From: Desertimonas sp963786985
GTDB lineage: Bacteria; Actinomycetota; Acidimicrobiia; Acidimicrobiales; Ilumatobacteraceae
Length of the DNA stretch: 64,000 nt
Reading direction: 5' to 3'
Assembly (NCBI GenBank): GCA_963786985.1
Contig: CAWBBL010000009.1
Coordinates: forward strand, 1-64,000
Position numbers and translations under genes: made by a program. Under the pieces are notes generated by a model. That model searched no databases. It saw only the letters and a list, made by a program, of their open reading frames with translations, and was not told where the DNA came from. Below, piece after piece: positions 54,864 to 63,150 of this stretch (its first letter is position 1; each line of letters opens with the position of its first letter).

Positions 54864-56065
54864 GCGGGCTGATCGCCATCGATCCGCTGCTCGTCGGTGG
54901 GTTGCAGTGGACGCCGCTGGTCATCATTGCAATCAAGGTCCTGGTGATCTTCGTCGTCGCCCTCGTCGCCACGATGTTCATGGTCTGGTTCGAGCGCAAG
55001 ATCATCGCCGGGATGCAGAACCGCATCGGGCCGAACAAGGCCGGGCCGTTCGGCATCCTGCAAACGCTGGCCGACGGGATGAAGCTGATCTTCAAGGAGG
55101 ACTTCCTCCCTGACCGTGCTGACCGCTTCGTCTACCGCCTGGCGCCGTTCCTCGCCTTCGTGCCGGCCTTCCTCGTGTGGTCGGTGATCCCGCTCGGCGG
55201 CGACTTCAGCGGTGACAACAACGGCATCGTCACGTGGTTCGGCCACCAAACGAGGGTCCAGCTCGCCGATCCACCGGCGGGCATCCTCTTCGTCCTCGCC
55301 CTGTCGTCGATCGCCGTGTACGGGATCATGCTCGCCGGTTGGTCGAGCGGCTCGAAGTATCCGTTGCTCGGTTCGGTGCGGGCGTCGGCGCAGATGGTCA
55401 GCTACGAGGCCGCCTTGGGACTCAGCGTCGCCGCCGTCGTCCTCGTCACCCAGACGCTGACGATGTCGGGGATCGTCGAGGCCCAGGACACGTTCGCCCG
55501 GTGGAACCTGATCGCCACTGGCTTCGTGCCCTTCGTGATCTTCGTCATCGCCGCCACGGCCGAGCTCAATCGGCCGCCGTTCGATCTCGTCGAGGCCGAG
55601 CAGGAGCTCGTCGGCGGGTTCAACACCGAGTACGCCAGCTTCCGATTCGCCCTGTTCTTCCTCGCCGAGTTCATGAACACGGTGACGATGAGCGCGATCA
55701 TCGTCACCCTGTTCCTCGGTGGCCCCCGCGGCCCGTTCGACATTCCGTTGATCAACGACGGATTCGAGGGAACGATCTGGTTCGTCGCCAAGTTGTTCGT
55801 CTTCCTCTACGTCTACGTCTGGTTCCGCGCGACGCTGCCGCGGTTGCGTTACGACCAGCTGATGGACCTCGGATGGAAGGTGCTCATCCCGGTCGGCCTC
55901 GCCGTGTTCCTGTTCCTCGCGGCGATGCGCGTCGCCCAGGACAATGACTGGAATCGCGGCGCCGTCGGCGTCGGGGCGGCGGCGTCGCTGGCGGTCGGCT
56001 TCGGCTTGATGGTCTGGGCCCTGTCGGTCAGCCGGCGCAATCGAGAACGTGAAGGGGCGTACTGA
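54860..56065 (+). CDS. nuoH: NADH dehydrogenase subunit H
   Basis: A 401-residue membrane subunit of eight helices connecting the peripheral and membrane arms and shaping the quinone cavity. Family parts are MVWFERKIIAGMQNRIGPNK (residues ~35-54), ADGMKLIFKEDFLPDRADR, SSGSKYPLLGSVRASAQMVSYEAALGLS and NRPPFDLVEAEQELVGGFNTEY, which contains conserved quinone-site acids; PRLRYDQLMDLGWKVLIP closes it. The length is slightly above average owing to a C-terminal helix. Starts four bases before the nuoG stop. Intact. Confidence 0.95.
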   Translation: MSGLIAIDPLLVGGLQWTPLVIIAIKVLVIFVVALVATMFMVWFERKIIAGMQNRIGPNKAGPFGILQTLADGMKLIFKEDFLPDRADRFVYRLAPFLAFVPAFLVWSVIPLGGDFSGDNNGIVTWFGHQTRVQLADPPAGILFVLALSSIAVYGIMLAGWSSGSKYPLLGSVRASAQMVSYEAALGLSVAAVVLVTQTLTMSGIVEAQDTFARWNLIATGFVPFVIFVIAATAELNRPPFDLVEAEQELVGGFNTEYASFRFALFFLAEFMNTVTMSAIIVTLFLGGPRGPFDIPLINDGFEGTIWFVAKLFVFLYVYVWFRATLPRLRYDQLMDLGWKVLIPVGLAVFLFLAAMRVAQDNDWNRGAVGVGAAASLAVGFGLMVWALSVSRRNREREGAY

Positions 56066-56769
56066 TGGGCTACCTCGACGGATTCCTCGTCACCCTCCGC
56101 CAGCACCGGGCGATGGGTGGGGAGCGGCTCACGCAGCCGTACTCCGGCGGGCGCGTCGTCAGTCGGCAGGACGCTGAGGATGAGGCCACGGGCCTCGCGC
56201 CGCCCGACTTCGACGGTGACGTCAAGTCGCCCAAGCCGGAGCGGCTGCACGGTCGCCACGTCCTCAATCGGTACGAGGACGGGATGGAGAAGTGCATCGG
56301 CTGCGAGCTCTGCGCCGGGGTGTGCCCGGCGAAGTGCATCTACGTCCGTGGCGCCGACAACGACCCGGACGCGCCGAGCTCGCCGGGCGAGCGCTACGGC
56401 TACGTCTACGAGATCAACTATCTGCGCTGCATCCACTGCGATCTCTGCGTCGAGGCGTGCCCCACCGAGGCGATCACCGAATCGAAGTTGTTCGAGTTCT
56501 CGTTCACCAACCGCCAGGACGCCATCTACACGAAGGCGGAGCTGCTCGTCGGCGACGACGGCAAGCCCCGGCGGCTGCCGTGGGAGGACTGGCGCGAGGG
56601 GGAGGATCTCAACACCAGCGGGTGGATGCGGGCGACGTCGCCGAGTGGGGACGCCGACTACGTCGGGGAGATCGGCTGGAGTGGCGAGCTCGGTTACGGC
56701 GTTCGCGACGCCGAGCAACCCGACGACACCCAGCGCGCCGACGCCGCTGACGGCGAGAAGGGCGCATAA
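56065..56769 (+). CDS. nuoI: NADH dehydrogenase subunit I
   Basis: A 234-residue subunit with clusters N6a and N6b. Motifs CIGCELCAGVCPAKCI (residue ~77) and CIHCDLCVEACPTEAI (residue ~122) are complete. RLHGRHVLNRYEDGMEK precedes the first and FEFSFTNRQDAIYTKAELL follows the second. About 60 residues after the core (SGWMRATSPSGDADYVGEIG and on) are beyond the usual family length and may contact neighbouring subunits. The start overlaps the nuoH stop by one base. Confidence 0.94.
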   Translation: MGYLDGFLVTLRQHRAMGGERLTQPYSGGRVVSRQDAEDEATGLAPPDFDGDVKSPKPERLHGRHVLNRYEDGMEKCIGCELCAGVCPAKCIYVRGADNDPDAPSSPGERYGYVYEINYLRCIHCDLCVEACPTEAITESKLFEFSFTNRQDAIYTKAELLVGDDGKPRRLPWEDWREGEDLNTSGWMRATSPSGDADYVGEIGWSGELGYGVRDAEQPDDTQRADAADGEKGA

Positions 56770-56773
56770 CCAG

Positions 56774-57349
56774 TTGCAGCTGCTCGTCTTCGTCGTCGCG
56801 ACAGTGATGGTGATCGCCGGAGCGATCGGCGTCATCGTGCTCAACCAGGCTGTCCACGCGGCGCTCGGCCTCGTGCTGACGTTGTTCGGCGTCGCGGTGC
56901 ACTTCGTGGCGATGGAGGCGCACTTCCTCGCCGTCGTGCAGGTGATCGTCTACGCCGGGGCGATCGTCGTGCTGATCATGTTCGTGATCATGCTGCTCGG
57001 CGTCGGCCGGGCGGAGGACCTGCGCGTCGAGCCGCTGCCGATCCAACGGCCGTTGGCGGCGGTCCTCGGCGTCGCCATCGTCGCCCTCCTCGTCGCGGCG
57101 ATCTTTGCGGCGCGCGACAGTGGACCGTTGCAGACCGGTGCTGGCCTCGACGTCGAGGTGCGCGAATCGGCCAACCCTGACGTTGCCGACGACGTGACGC
57201 CTGATGCCAACATCAAGCAGCTCGGCCGCAACCTGTTCGGCGACCAGGTGTTCGCCTTCGAGCTCACCGGGGTGCTGCTCGTCGTGGCCGTCGCCGGCAC
57301 GGTCGTGATGACCCGCCGCGAGAGAAAGCGCGCCGGGGAGGACGGGTGA
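56774..57349 (+). CDS. nuoJ: NADH dehydrogenase subunit J
   Basis: A 191-residue membrane-arm subunit. Helices: LLVFVVATVMVIAGAIGVIV, AALGLVLTLFGVAVHFVAME, FLAVVQVIVYAGAIVVLIMF with the conserved VIVYAGAIVVLIMFVIML block, then two more. The TTG at 56774, four bases after the nuoI stop and preceded by AAGGGCG, gives the family N-terminus; GTG 56804 would remove part of the first helix. The loop before the last helix (DVEVRESANPDVADD) is longer than usual. Followed by a repeat before nuoK. Confidence 0.88.
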   Translation: MQLLVFVVATVMVIAGAIGVIVLNQAVHAALGLVLTLFGVAVHFVAMEAHFLAVVQVIVYAGAIVVLIMFVIMLLGVGRAEDLRVEPLPIQRPLAAVLGVAIVALLVAAIFAARDSGPLQTGAGLDVEVRESANPDVADDVTPDANIKQLGRNLFGDQVFAFELTGVLLVVAVAGTVVMTRRERKRAGEDG

Positions 57350-57356
57350 GTTCGTT

Positions 57357-57460
57357 CATGGCGTTCCCCGGTCACGCAGACGCCATGGCGTTCCCCGGCC
57401 ACGCCGTGTACTGCCTGCGCAGCGGCTGGACGCTCCCTCGCTGGCGCTCGGTCGTGCGCA
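57357..57460 (-). repeat. Interspersed GC-rich repeat, family A, copy 7 (duplicated core)
   Basis: Two minus-oriented cores in tandem (GCGTTCCCCGGTCACGCAGACGCC and GCGTTCCCCGGCCACGC, each preceded by CATG), then CTGCCTGCGCAGCGGC and GCTCCCTCGCTGGCGCTCG. It fills the gap between nuoJ and nuoK. Confidence 0.75.
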
Positions 57461-57479
57461 TCGACGAGAGGCTGCATCC

Positions 57480-57803
57480 GTGGTCGCCCTGACCGCGCCC
57501 GTTCCGACGGAGACGTGGTATCTCGTCCTCGGTGCCGTGCTGTTCGGCATCGGAGCGGTCGGGGTGCTCGTGCGTCGCAACCCGCTCGTGCTGTTGATGT
57601 GCATCGAGTTGATGCTCAACGCGGTGACGCTCAGTTTCGTGGCCCTGTCGCGCAGCGTCGGCACGATCGATGGTCAGACGGCGGTGTTCTTCATCCTCGT
57701 CGTCGCCGCTGCCGAAGCTGTCGTCGGCCTCGGGATCATCGTGGCCATCCTCCGCCGCCGCCCCGGCGCCACCGCCGACGACCTCACCGAGCTGCGAGGC
57801 TGA
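57480..57803 (+). CDS. nuoK: NADH dehydrogenase subunit K
   Basis: A 107-residue three-helix subunit. It shows WYLVLGAVLFGIGAVGVLVRRN (helix 1), PLVLLMCIELMLNAVTLSFVA with the conserved Glu of helix 2 (residue ~43) and QTAVFFILVVAAAEAVVGLGI with the second conserved Glu (residue ~79). Both proton-pathway acids are present. It starts at GTG 57480 after repeat copy 7, so its coupling to nuoJ is looser than in the rest of the operon. Length is normal. Confidence 0.94.
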   Translation: MVALTAPVPTETWYLVLGAVLFGIGAVGVLVRRNPLVLLMCIELMLNAVTLSFVALSRSVGTIDGQTAVFFILVVAAAEAVVGLGIIVAILRRRPGATADDLTELRG

Positions 57804-57811
57804 CGTGTCCC

Positions 57812-57894
57812 CACCCGAGTGTTTGCGGCCGACCGAGTGTTTGCGGGCGAGAGGTCGCGCCGCTGACACTCCGCTGGCCGCAAACACTCGGGTG
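57812..57894. repeat. CACCCGAGTGTTTGCGG palindromic repeat, family C, copy 2
   Basis: The left arm CACCCGAGTGTTTGCGG and a second ACCGAGTGTTTGCGG face GACACTCCG and the right arm CCGCAAACACTCGGGTG. It fills most of the gap between nuoK and nuoL, 30 kb from its other copy. Confidence 0.85.
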
Positions 57895-57916
57895 AGCGAG
57901 GGCGGAGTGAACCCCC

Positions 57917-59842
57917 GTGCTTGATCTGATCTGGCTGATTCCTGCCTTGCCGCTGGCTGGGTTCTTGGCGATCGTCGTGTTCGGCCGCCGTCTCGGCGAT
58001 CCGCGCGCCGGCTACTTCGCCGCGGCGATGCTGGCCGGCTCCTTCGTCGTCACCGTCGCCGCGTTCATCGACCTCCTCGGCACCCCCGCCGAGGAGCGCT
58101 CCCACGTCGTCACGTTGTTCGAGTGGCTGCCCGTCGGCAACCTGCAGGTCGACGTCGCCTTCCTCGCCGACCCGCTGAGCATCGCCATGTGCCTGTTCGT
58201 CACCGGCGTGGGCACGTTGATCCACGTGTACGCCATCGGCTACATGCACGGCGACCCGAAGTTCTCCAAGTTCTTCTGCTACCTCAACCTGTTCGCCTTC
58301 TCGATGCTCGTGCTCGTCCTCGGCGAGAACATGCTCGTGACGTTCCTCGGATGGGAAGGGGTGGGCACCTGCTCGTACCTCTTGATCTCGTTCTGGCACA
58401 CCCGCCAGTCGGCGGCGACCGCCGGCAAGAAGGCGTTCATCACCAACCGGGTCGGCGACTGGGGCTTCATGGTGGCGATGTTCCTCGCCTTCGGCGCCGT
58501 CGGGTCGTTGAGCTTCTCCACCGTCAACGGGGCGGCGATCCAAGGCGACCTCGCCCAGTCGACGGCGACGGCGATCGCCGCGATGCTCTTCGTCGGGGCC
58601 GTCGGCAAGAGCGCCCAGCTCCCGCTGTACCTCTGGCTGCCGGACGCGATGGAGGGTCCGACCCCGGTGTCGGCCTTGATCCACGCGGCGACGATGGTCA
58701 CCGCCGGCGTCTTCTTGATGGTGCGCGTCAACCCCATCTTGAGCGTCGCCGATGACTGGGTGCCGACGATGATCGCCTGGATCGGCGTCGGCACGGCGTT
58801 GTTCGCGGCGACCATCGCCGTCGCCCAGAACGACATCAAGAAGGTCCTCGCCTATTCGACGGTCAGCCAGCTCGGCTACATGTTCCTCGCCGTCGGGACG
58901 GGCGCCTACGTGGCGGCGATCTTCCACATGATCACGCACGCCTTCTTCAAGGCGTTGCTGTTCCTCGGTTCCGGCTCGGTGATCCACGGGATGCACGAGG
59001 AACAGGACATGCGCAAGATGGGCCGGCTGTACTGGTTGATGCCGGTGACCGCGATCACGTTCATCATCGGCTGGTTGGCGATCGCCGGCGTCTTCCCGTT
59101 CGCCGGGTTCTGGTCGAAGGACGAGATCCTCCTGTTCGCCCTCGCCGACAACACGGCGCTGTACCTCGTCGGACTCGTCACCGCCCTGCTCACCGCCTAC
59201 TACATGACCCGCCAGGTGATCATGGTGTTCTTCGGCGAGGCGCATTGGACGGACAAGTCCGCCGAGCACGGGGCGCACGGCGACGCCAAGCCCCACGAGA
59301 GCCCGTGGGTGATGCTCGGTCCGCTCGTCGTCCTCGCCGTGCTGTCGACGGTCGGCGGGTTCATCCAGATGCCGTTCAGTGAGACCACCGAACGGCTCGG
59401 CCGCTGGCTCCATCCCGTCGTCGAGCCGGCCGAGGGGATCGGCGAGGCGCAGATCGACGGCACGTGGGCCGAGGAGCACCTCTATCTGCTGGCGATCATC
59501 GCCCTCACCGTGGCCATCGCCGGGATCGTCGCGGCCTATCTCGTGTACCAACGTCGCCGCGTCAAGGCCATCGAACCGGCGATCTTGGAGAACGCCTGGT
59601 ACTACGACCAGACCGTCAGCGAGCTGATGGGTGGCCCGGGACGAGAGGCATTCGGGGCCACGGCGTGGTTCGACGCCAACGTCGTCGACGGCGCCGTCGT
59701 CGGCAGCGGGCGCGCCGTGCGCGGTGCTGCCGGAGGCTTGCGGCGGCTGCAGAACGGCTACGTGCGGGCCTCCGCCGGCGTGATCAGCGTCGGCGTCGTG
59801 CTGCTCCTCGCCTGGCTCGTCATCGTGCGAGGGATCGTCTGA
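57917..59842 (+). CDS. nuoL: NADH dehydrogenase subunit L
   Basis: A 641-residue antiporter-like proton-pumping subunit. Conserved parts are FSKFFCYLNLFAFSMLVLVLGENML, TFLGWEGVGTCSYLLISFW with the key Glu (residue ~150), PLYLWLPDAMEGPTPVSALIHAATMVTAGVF with the Lys/His region written here in pieces, and AYSTVSQLGYMFLAVGTGAY. The C-terminal lateral helix region and last helix (GVISVGVVLLLAWLVIVRGIV) are present. It starts with GTG 57917. The gap before it holds repeat family C and the gap after it repeat copy 8. Confidence 0.95.
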   Translation: MLDLIWLIPALPLAGFLAIVVFGRRLGDPRAGYFAAAMLAGSFVVTVAAFIDLLGTPAEERSHVVTLFEWLPVGNLQVDVAFLADPLSIAMCLFVTGVGTLIHVYAIGYMHGDPKFSKFFCYLNLFAFSMLVLVLGENMLVTFLGWEGVGTCSYLLISFWHTRQSAATAGKKAFITNRVGDWGFMVAMFLAFGAVGSLSFSTVNGAAIQGDLAQSTATAIAAMLFVGAVGKSAQLPLYLWLPDAMEGPTPVSALIHAATMVTAGVFLMVRVNPILSVADDWVPTMIAWIGVGTALFAATIAVAQNDIKKVLAYSTVSQLGYMFLAVGTGAYVAAIFHMITHAFFKALLFLGSGSVIHGMHEEQDMRKMGRLYWLMPVTAITFIIGWLAIAGVFPFAGFWSKDEILLFALADNTALYLVGLVTALLTAYYMTRQVIMVFFGEAHWTDKSAEHGAHGDAKPHESPWVMLGPLVVLAVLSTVGGFIQMPFSETTERLGRWLHPVVEPAEGIGEAQIDGTWAEEHLYLLAIIALTVAIAGIVAAYLVYQRRRVKAIEPAILENAWYYDQTVSELMGGPGREAFGATAWFDANVVDGAVVGSGRAVRGAAGGLRRLQNGYVRASAGVISVGVVLLLAWLVIVRGIV

Positions 59843-59870
59843 TGAACGCGGCCCGGAGACCCGCGCCTCG

Positions 59871-59947
59871 TGCGAGCGAGCGAGCGCCAGCGAGCGCGTG
59901 GCCGGTAGCTGCGCAGGCGGATCGTGGCGTGGCCGGGGAGCGCAATG
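59871..59947 (+). repeat. Interspersed GC-rich repeat, family A, copy 8
   Basis: TGCGAGCGAGCGAGCGCCAG, then GTAGCTGCGCAGGCGGATCG and the core GGCGTGGCCGGGGAGCGCAATG. The last three bases are the start codon of nuoM, and GGGGAG is its only ribosome-binding-site candidate. Confidence 0.8.
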
Positions 59948-61510
59948 GATAGTTCCAACTTCCCGATCCTCACCGCCCTGATCGTCGCCCCGGCGGCGGG
60001 AGCACTGGTCGTGATGCTCGCCGGCAAAGCCCGGCCCGATCTCGTCAAGCTGATCGCCTGGCTGACGGCAATCATCACCGGCGCGATGAGCCTCTGGTTG
60101 GTCGCCGCCTTCGACAGCGGCGAGGCTGGCTTCCAGTTCGTCTCCCAGCACGAGTGGATCGAGCACTGGGGGATCTCCTGGTTCGTCGGTGTCGACGGGA
60201 TCTCTCTGCTGCTCGTCGTGCTCACCGGAATCCTGTTCCCGCTGGCGTTCTTCACGACGAATCCGCACAACGACGAGAAGCCGTACTTCGCGTGGATGCT
60301 CCTGCTCGAAGCCGGGATGATGGGCGCCTTCCTGAGCCTCGACCTGTTCATGTTCTTCGTCTTCTTCGAGCTCGTCCTCGTGCCGATGTACTTCCTCATC
60401 GGCGGGTGGGGCTACGGCGACCGCGTGTACGCAGCGACGAAGTTCTTCCTGTTCACGATGTTCGGATCGGCGTTCATGTTCGTCGGCATCCTCGCCACGG
60501 TGCTGCTCGGCCGCCGCTACGGCGTCGGCGAGATCACGTTCAACCTCGTGACGCTCGCCGAGCAGGCATCGTTCCCGACGGCCACCGGTCGCTGGTTGTT
60601 CTTCGCCTTCGCCATTGCCTTCGCCGTCAAGGTGCCGATCGTTCCGTTCCACACCTGGCTGCCCGACGCCCACACCCAGGCCCCCACCGCCGGTTCGGTG
60701 ATCCTCGCCGGGGTGATGCTCAAGCTCGGGACGTACGGCCTGTTGCGTTTCGGTCTGTACCTGTTCCCCGAGGCGGCGCAATGGTCCCGGCCGCTGCTGT
60801 TGACGCTCGCCGTGATCGGCATCATCTACGGGGCGGTCGTGGCGACGATGCAGCGCGACCTCAAACGACTGGTCGCCTACTCGTCGGTTGCCCATCTCGG
60901 GTTCATCATCCTCGGCATGTTCGCCTTGACGTCGCAGGCGGTCACGGGCGGTGTGCTGCAGATGATCAACCACGGGGTGTCCACGGGGGCGCTGTTCGTT
61001 CTCGTCGGGTGGATCTACGAACGGCGGCACACCCGCGAGATCGCCGAGCTGCGCGGCATCCAACAGGTCGCCCCGATCTTCGCCGCCGGGTTCACCGTCG
61101 TGATGCTCTCGTCGATCGCCGTTCCCGGTCTCAACGGGTTCGTCGGCGAATACCTCGTCCTCATCGGCTCGTTCCAGTCGGCCAGATGGTGGACGGTCGT
61201 CGCCGCCGCAGGCGTGATCCTCGCCGCCCTCTACCTGTTGTGGGCCTACCAGCGCGTCTTCCACGGCGAGGTCGACGACGCCAATCGCACGTTCCCCGAG
61301 TTGACCGGCAAGGAAGGGCTGGCGCTGCTGGCCTTCATCGGGATCATCGTGTTCACCGGTGTGTACCCGAAACCGATGATCGATCGCGTCGAACCGAGCG
61401 TCGTCGCCCTCATCGAACACGTCGAGGAGCGCACCGGCGAGGACTACAGCGACCCTGACGTCGTCGTCGTCGCCCCGCCGGAACCCAGCGAGAGCGAGGG
61501 CGACGAGTGA
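59945..61510 (+). CDS. nuoM: NADH dehydrogenase subunit M
   Basis: A 521-residue antiporter-like proton-pumping subunit with ~14 helices. The signature parts are HWGISWFVGVDGISLLLVVLTG, FVFFELVLVPMYFLIGGWG with the conserved Glu (residue ~145), IVPFHTWLPDAHTQAPTAGSVILAGVMLKLGTYG (quoted in part: HTWLPDAHTQAPTAGS) and KRLVAYSSVAHLGFIILGMF with the helix-8 Lys. All key residues are present. The ATG at 59945 is inside repeat copy 8. The stop overlaps nuoN (ATGA-like overlap). Confidence 0.95.
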   Translation: MDSSNFPILTALIVAPAAGALVVMLAGKARPDLVKLIAWLTAIITGAMSLWLVAAFDSGEAGFQFVSQHEWIEHWGISWFVGVDGISLLLVVLTGILFPLAFFTTNPHNDEKPYFAWMLLLEAGMMGAFLSLDLFMFFVFFELVLVPMYFLIGGWGYGDRVYAATKFFLFTMFGSAFMFVGILATVLLGRRYGVGEITFNLVTLAEQASFPTATGRWLFFAFAIAFAVKVPIVPFHTWLPDAHTQAPTAGSVILAGVMLKLGTYGLLRFGLYLFPEAAQWSRPLLLTLAVIGIIYGAVVATMQRDLKRLVAYSSVAHLGFIILGMFALTSQAVTGGVLQMINHGVSTGALFVLVGWIYERRHTREIAELRGIQQVAPIFAAGFTVVMLSSIAVPGLNGFVGEYLVLIGSFQSARWWTVVAAAGVILAALYLLWAYQRVFHGEVDDANRTFPELTGKEGLALLAFIGIIVFTGVYPKPMIDRVEPSVVALIEHVEERTGEDYSDPDVVVVAPPEPSESEGDE

Positions 61511-63030
61511 ACCTCGTGTCCCAGGTTCCCTTCGTCGGTCCCGACGTGCAGTGGTTCGCCCTCTCGCCGTTGCTGGTCCTCGTCGGCGCGGCGATCCTGC
61601 TGCTCCTCGCCGGGGCGCTCACACCGCAGTGGCCGCGAGGTTTGTACGCCGGAGTCACCGTGGTCGCGGCGATCGCCTCGGGTGTGCTCGCCGTCATCCA
61701 GTGGGACGACATCAGCGACGGCTCGACCTCGACGCTCGTCGGCGGAGCACTGGCGTTCGACACGTTCGCCATGTTCGTGACGATCGTGGTCTGCGCCGCC
61801 GTCGTCGGAGTCGCCCTCGTCGCCGGCGACCAGTTGCATCGCGACGGCGGGGACGGCCCGGAGATCTATGCCCTCGTGCTCGTCGCCGCCGCCGGGGCTG
61901 TCGTGATGGGGGCCGCCAACGACCTGATCGTCCTGTTCCTCGGGCTGGAGACGATGTCGCTGGCGTTCTATGTGCTGGCCGCCAGCAACCGTCGCCGCAC
62001 GAAGAGCCAGGAGAGCGGGATGAAGTACTTCATCCTCGGCGGGTTCTCATCGGCGTTCTTCCTCTACGGCGTCGCCCTCGTGTACGGCTCGACCGGGTCG
62101 ACGAACCTGTCCGAGATCGTCACGGCGTTCGACAGCACGATCCCCGTCGACCGCAACGAGGCGATGCTGCTCGCCGGGATCGCCCTGCTCCTCGTCGGCC
62201 TCGGTTTCAAGGTCGCCGCCGTGCCGTTCCACGTCTGGACGCCCGACGTCTACGAGGGCGCGCCGACACCGGTCACCGCGCTGCTGGCGTCGGTCGGCAA
62301 GGCCGCCGCGTTCGCCGCCATGCTGCGCGTCCTCGTCGTCGGCTTCGGCCAGTACCGCGATGACTGGCGCCCCGTCATCTGGGTCCTCGCCGTGGCTTCA
62401 CTGATCGTTGGCCCGGTGCTCGCCATCGTGCAGACCGACGTCAAGCGGATGCTCGCCTACTCGTCGATCAACCACGCCGGGTTCATGCTCGTCGGACTCG
62501 AGGTCGCGGCGCGCAACGCCGGCGAAGCCGACAGCGGTCCCGGCGTTCCGTCGGTGATGGTCTACATGTTGGCCTACGCCGTGCTCGTGGTCGGCACGTT
62601 CGCCGTCGTGTCGCTGGTCGCCCGGCACGGTGACGCGCGTACCGATCTCGACTCGTTCCGTGGGCTCGGCCGGCGCCATGCGGCGCTCGCCGTGGCGTTG
62701 ACCGTGTTCCTCGTCGCCCAGGCCGGCGTACCGTTCACCAGCGGGTTCATCGCCAAGTTCGGGGTGATCGGCGGTGCTGTCGACGAGAGCAGCTATGCCC
62801 TGGCGATCATCGCCATGTTGTCGACGGTGATCGCGGCGTTCTTGTACCTGCGGATCATGGTCAGCGCCTGGATCCAGGATGCCCCGGCCGACGACGACAC
62901 GTCGAACGTCGCCGTCCCGTGGGGGAGTGGCCTGGCCATCACCGCCGCCGTCGCCTTCACGCTCGTCGTCGGCTTCTTCCCCGAGTGGCTGCTCGACGTC
63001 GCCGACTCCACGGTGCAGTTCGCCCGCTGA
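61507..63030 (+). CDS. nuoN: NADH dehydrogenase subunit N
   Basis: A 507-residue antiporter-like subunit, last of the nuo operon. It shows LIVLFLGLETMSLAFYVLAA with the conserved Glu (residue ~158), SQESGMKYFILGGFSSAFFLYGVALVYG (in part), VAAVPFHVWTPDVYEGAPTPVTALLASVGKAAAF (in part) and VKRMLAYSSINHAGFMLVGL. Length is normal, without truncation of the N-terminal helices. It starts at GTG 61507, four bases before the nuoM stop. A family B repeat follows its stop after 14 bp. Confidence 0.95.
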   Translation: MNLVSQVPFVGPDVQWFALSPLLVLVGAAILLLLAGALTPQWPRGLYAGVTVVAAIASGVLAVIQWDDISDGSTSTLVGGALAFDTFAMFVTIVVCAAVVGVALVAGDQLHRDGGDGPEIYALVLVAAAGAVVMGAANDLIVLFLGLETMSLAFYVLAASNRRRTKSQESGMKYFILGGFSSAFFLYGVALVYGSTGSTNLSEIVTAFDSTIPVDRNEAMLLAGIALLLVGLGFKVAAVPFHVWTPDVYEGAPTPVTALLASVGKAAAFAAMLRVLVVGFGQYRDDWRPVIWVLAVASLIVGPVLAIVQTDVKRMLAYSSINHAGFMLVGLEVAARNAGEADSGPGVPSVMVYMLAYAVLVVGTFAVVSLVARHGDARTDLDSFRGLGRRHAALAVALTVFLVAQAGVPFTSGFIAKFGVIGGAVDESSYALAIIAMLSTVIAAFLYLRIMVSAWIQDAPADDDTSNVAVPWGSGLAITAAVAFTLVVGFFPEWLLDVADSTVQFAR

Positions 63031-63044
63031 GCGGCCGGCACCTG

Positions 63045-63122
63045 CATCTGGGGAAGATCTGGGTCAGGGGCTGGCACGAATCGCCCCCAGAACGCGTGGT
63101 GACACGGATCTTCCCCAGATGG
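63045..63122. repeat. ATCTGGGGAAG palindromic repeat, family B, copy 5
   Basis: CATCTGGGGAAGATCTGGG (63045), GTCAGGGGCTGGCACG, a diverged CGCCCCCAGAACGCG and GATCTTCCCCAGATGGGGG (63108). It sits right after the nuo operon and before the DUF445 gene, possibly serving as the operon's 3' hairpin. Confidence 0.8.
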
Positions 63123-63150
63123 GGGAGGGGCCGCCGGTAGCGTCGCGGCG

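Noticed and set aside
57674..61420. A 1248-codon minus-strand open frame antisense to nuoL and nuoM
   Set aside because: Its product is Asp/Glu/Arg/His-rich with no domain, and it mirrors codon bias of the high-GC nuo genes. Similar long antisense frames at 6776-9931 and 29582-31483 were rejected for the same reason.
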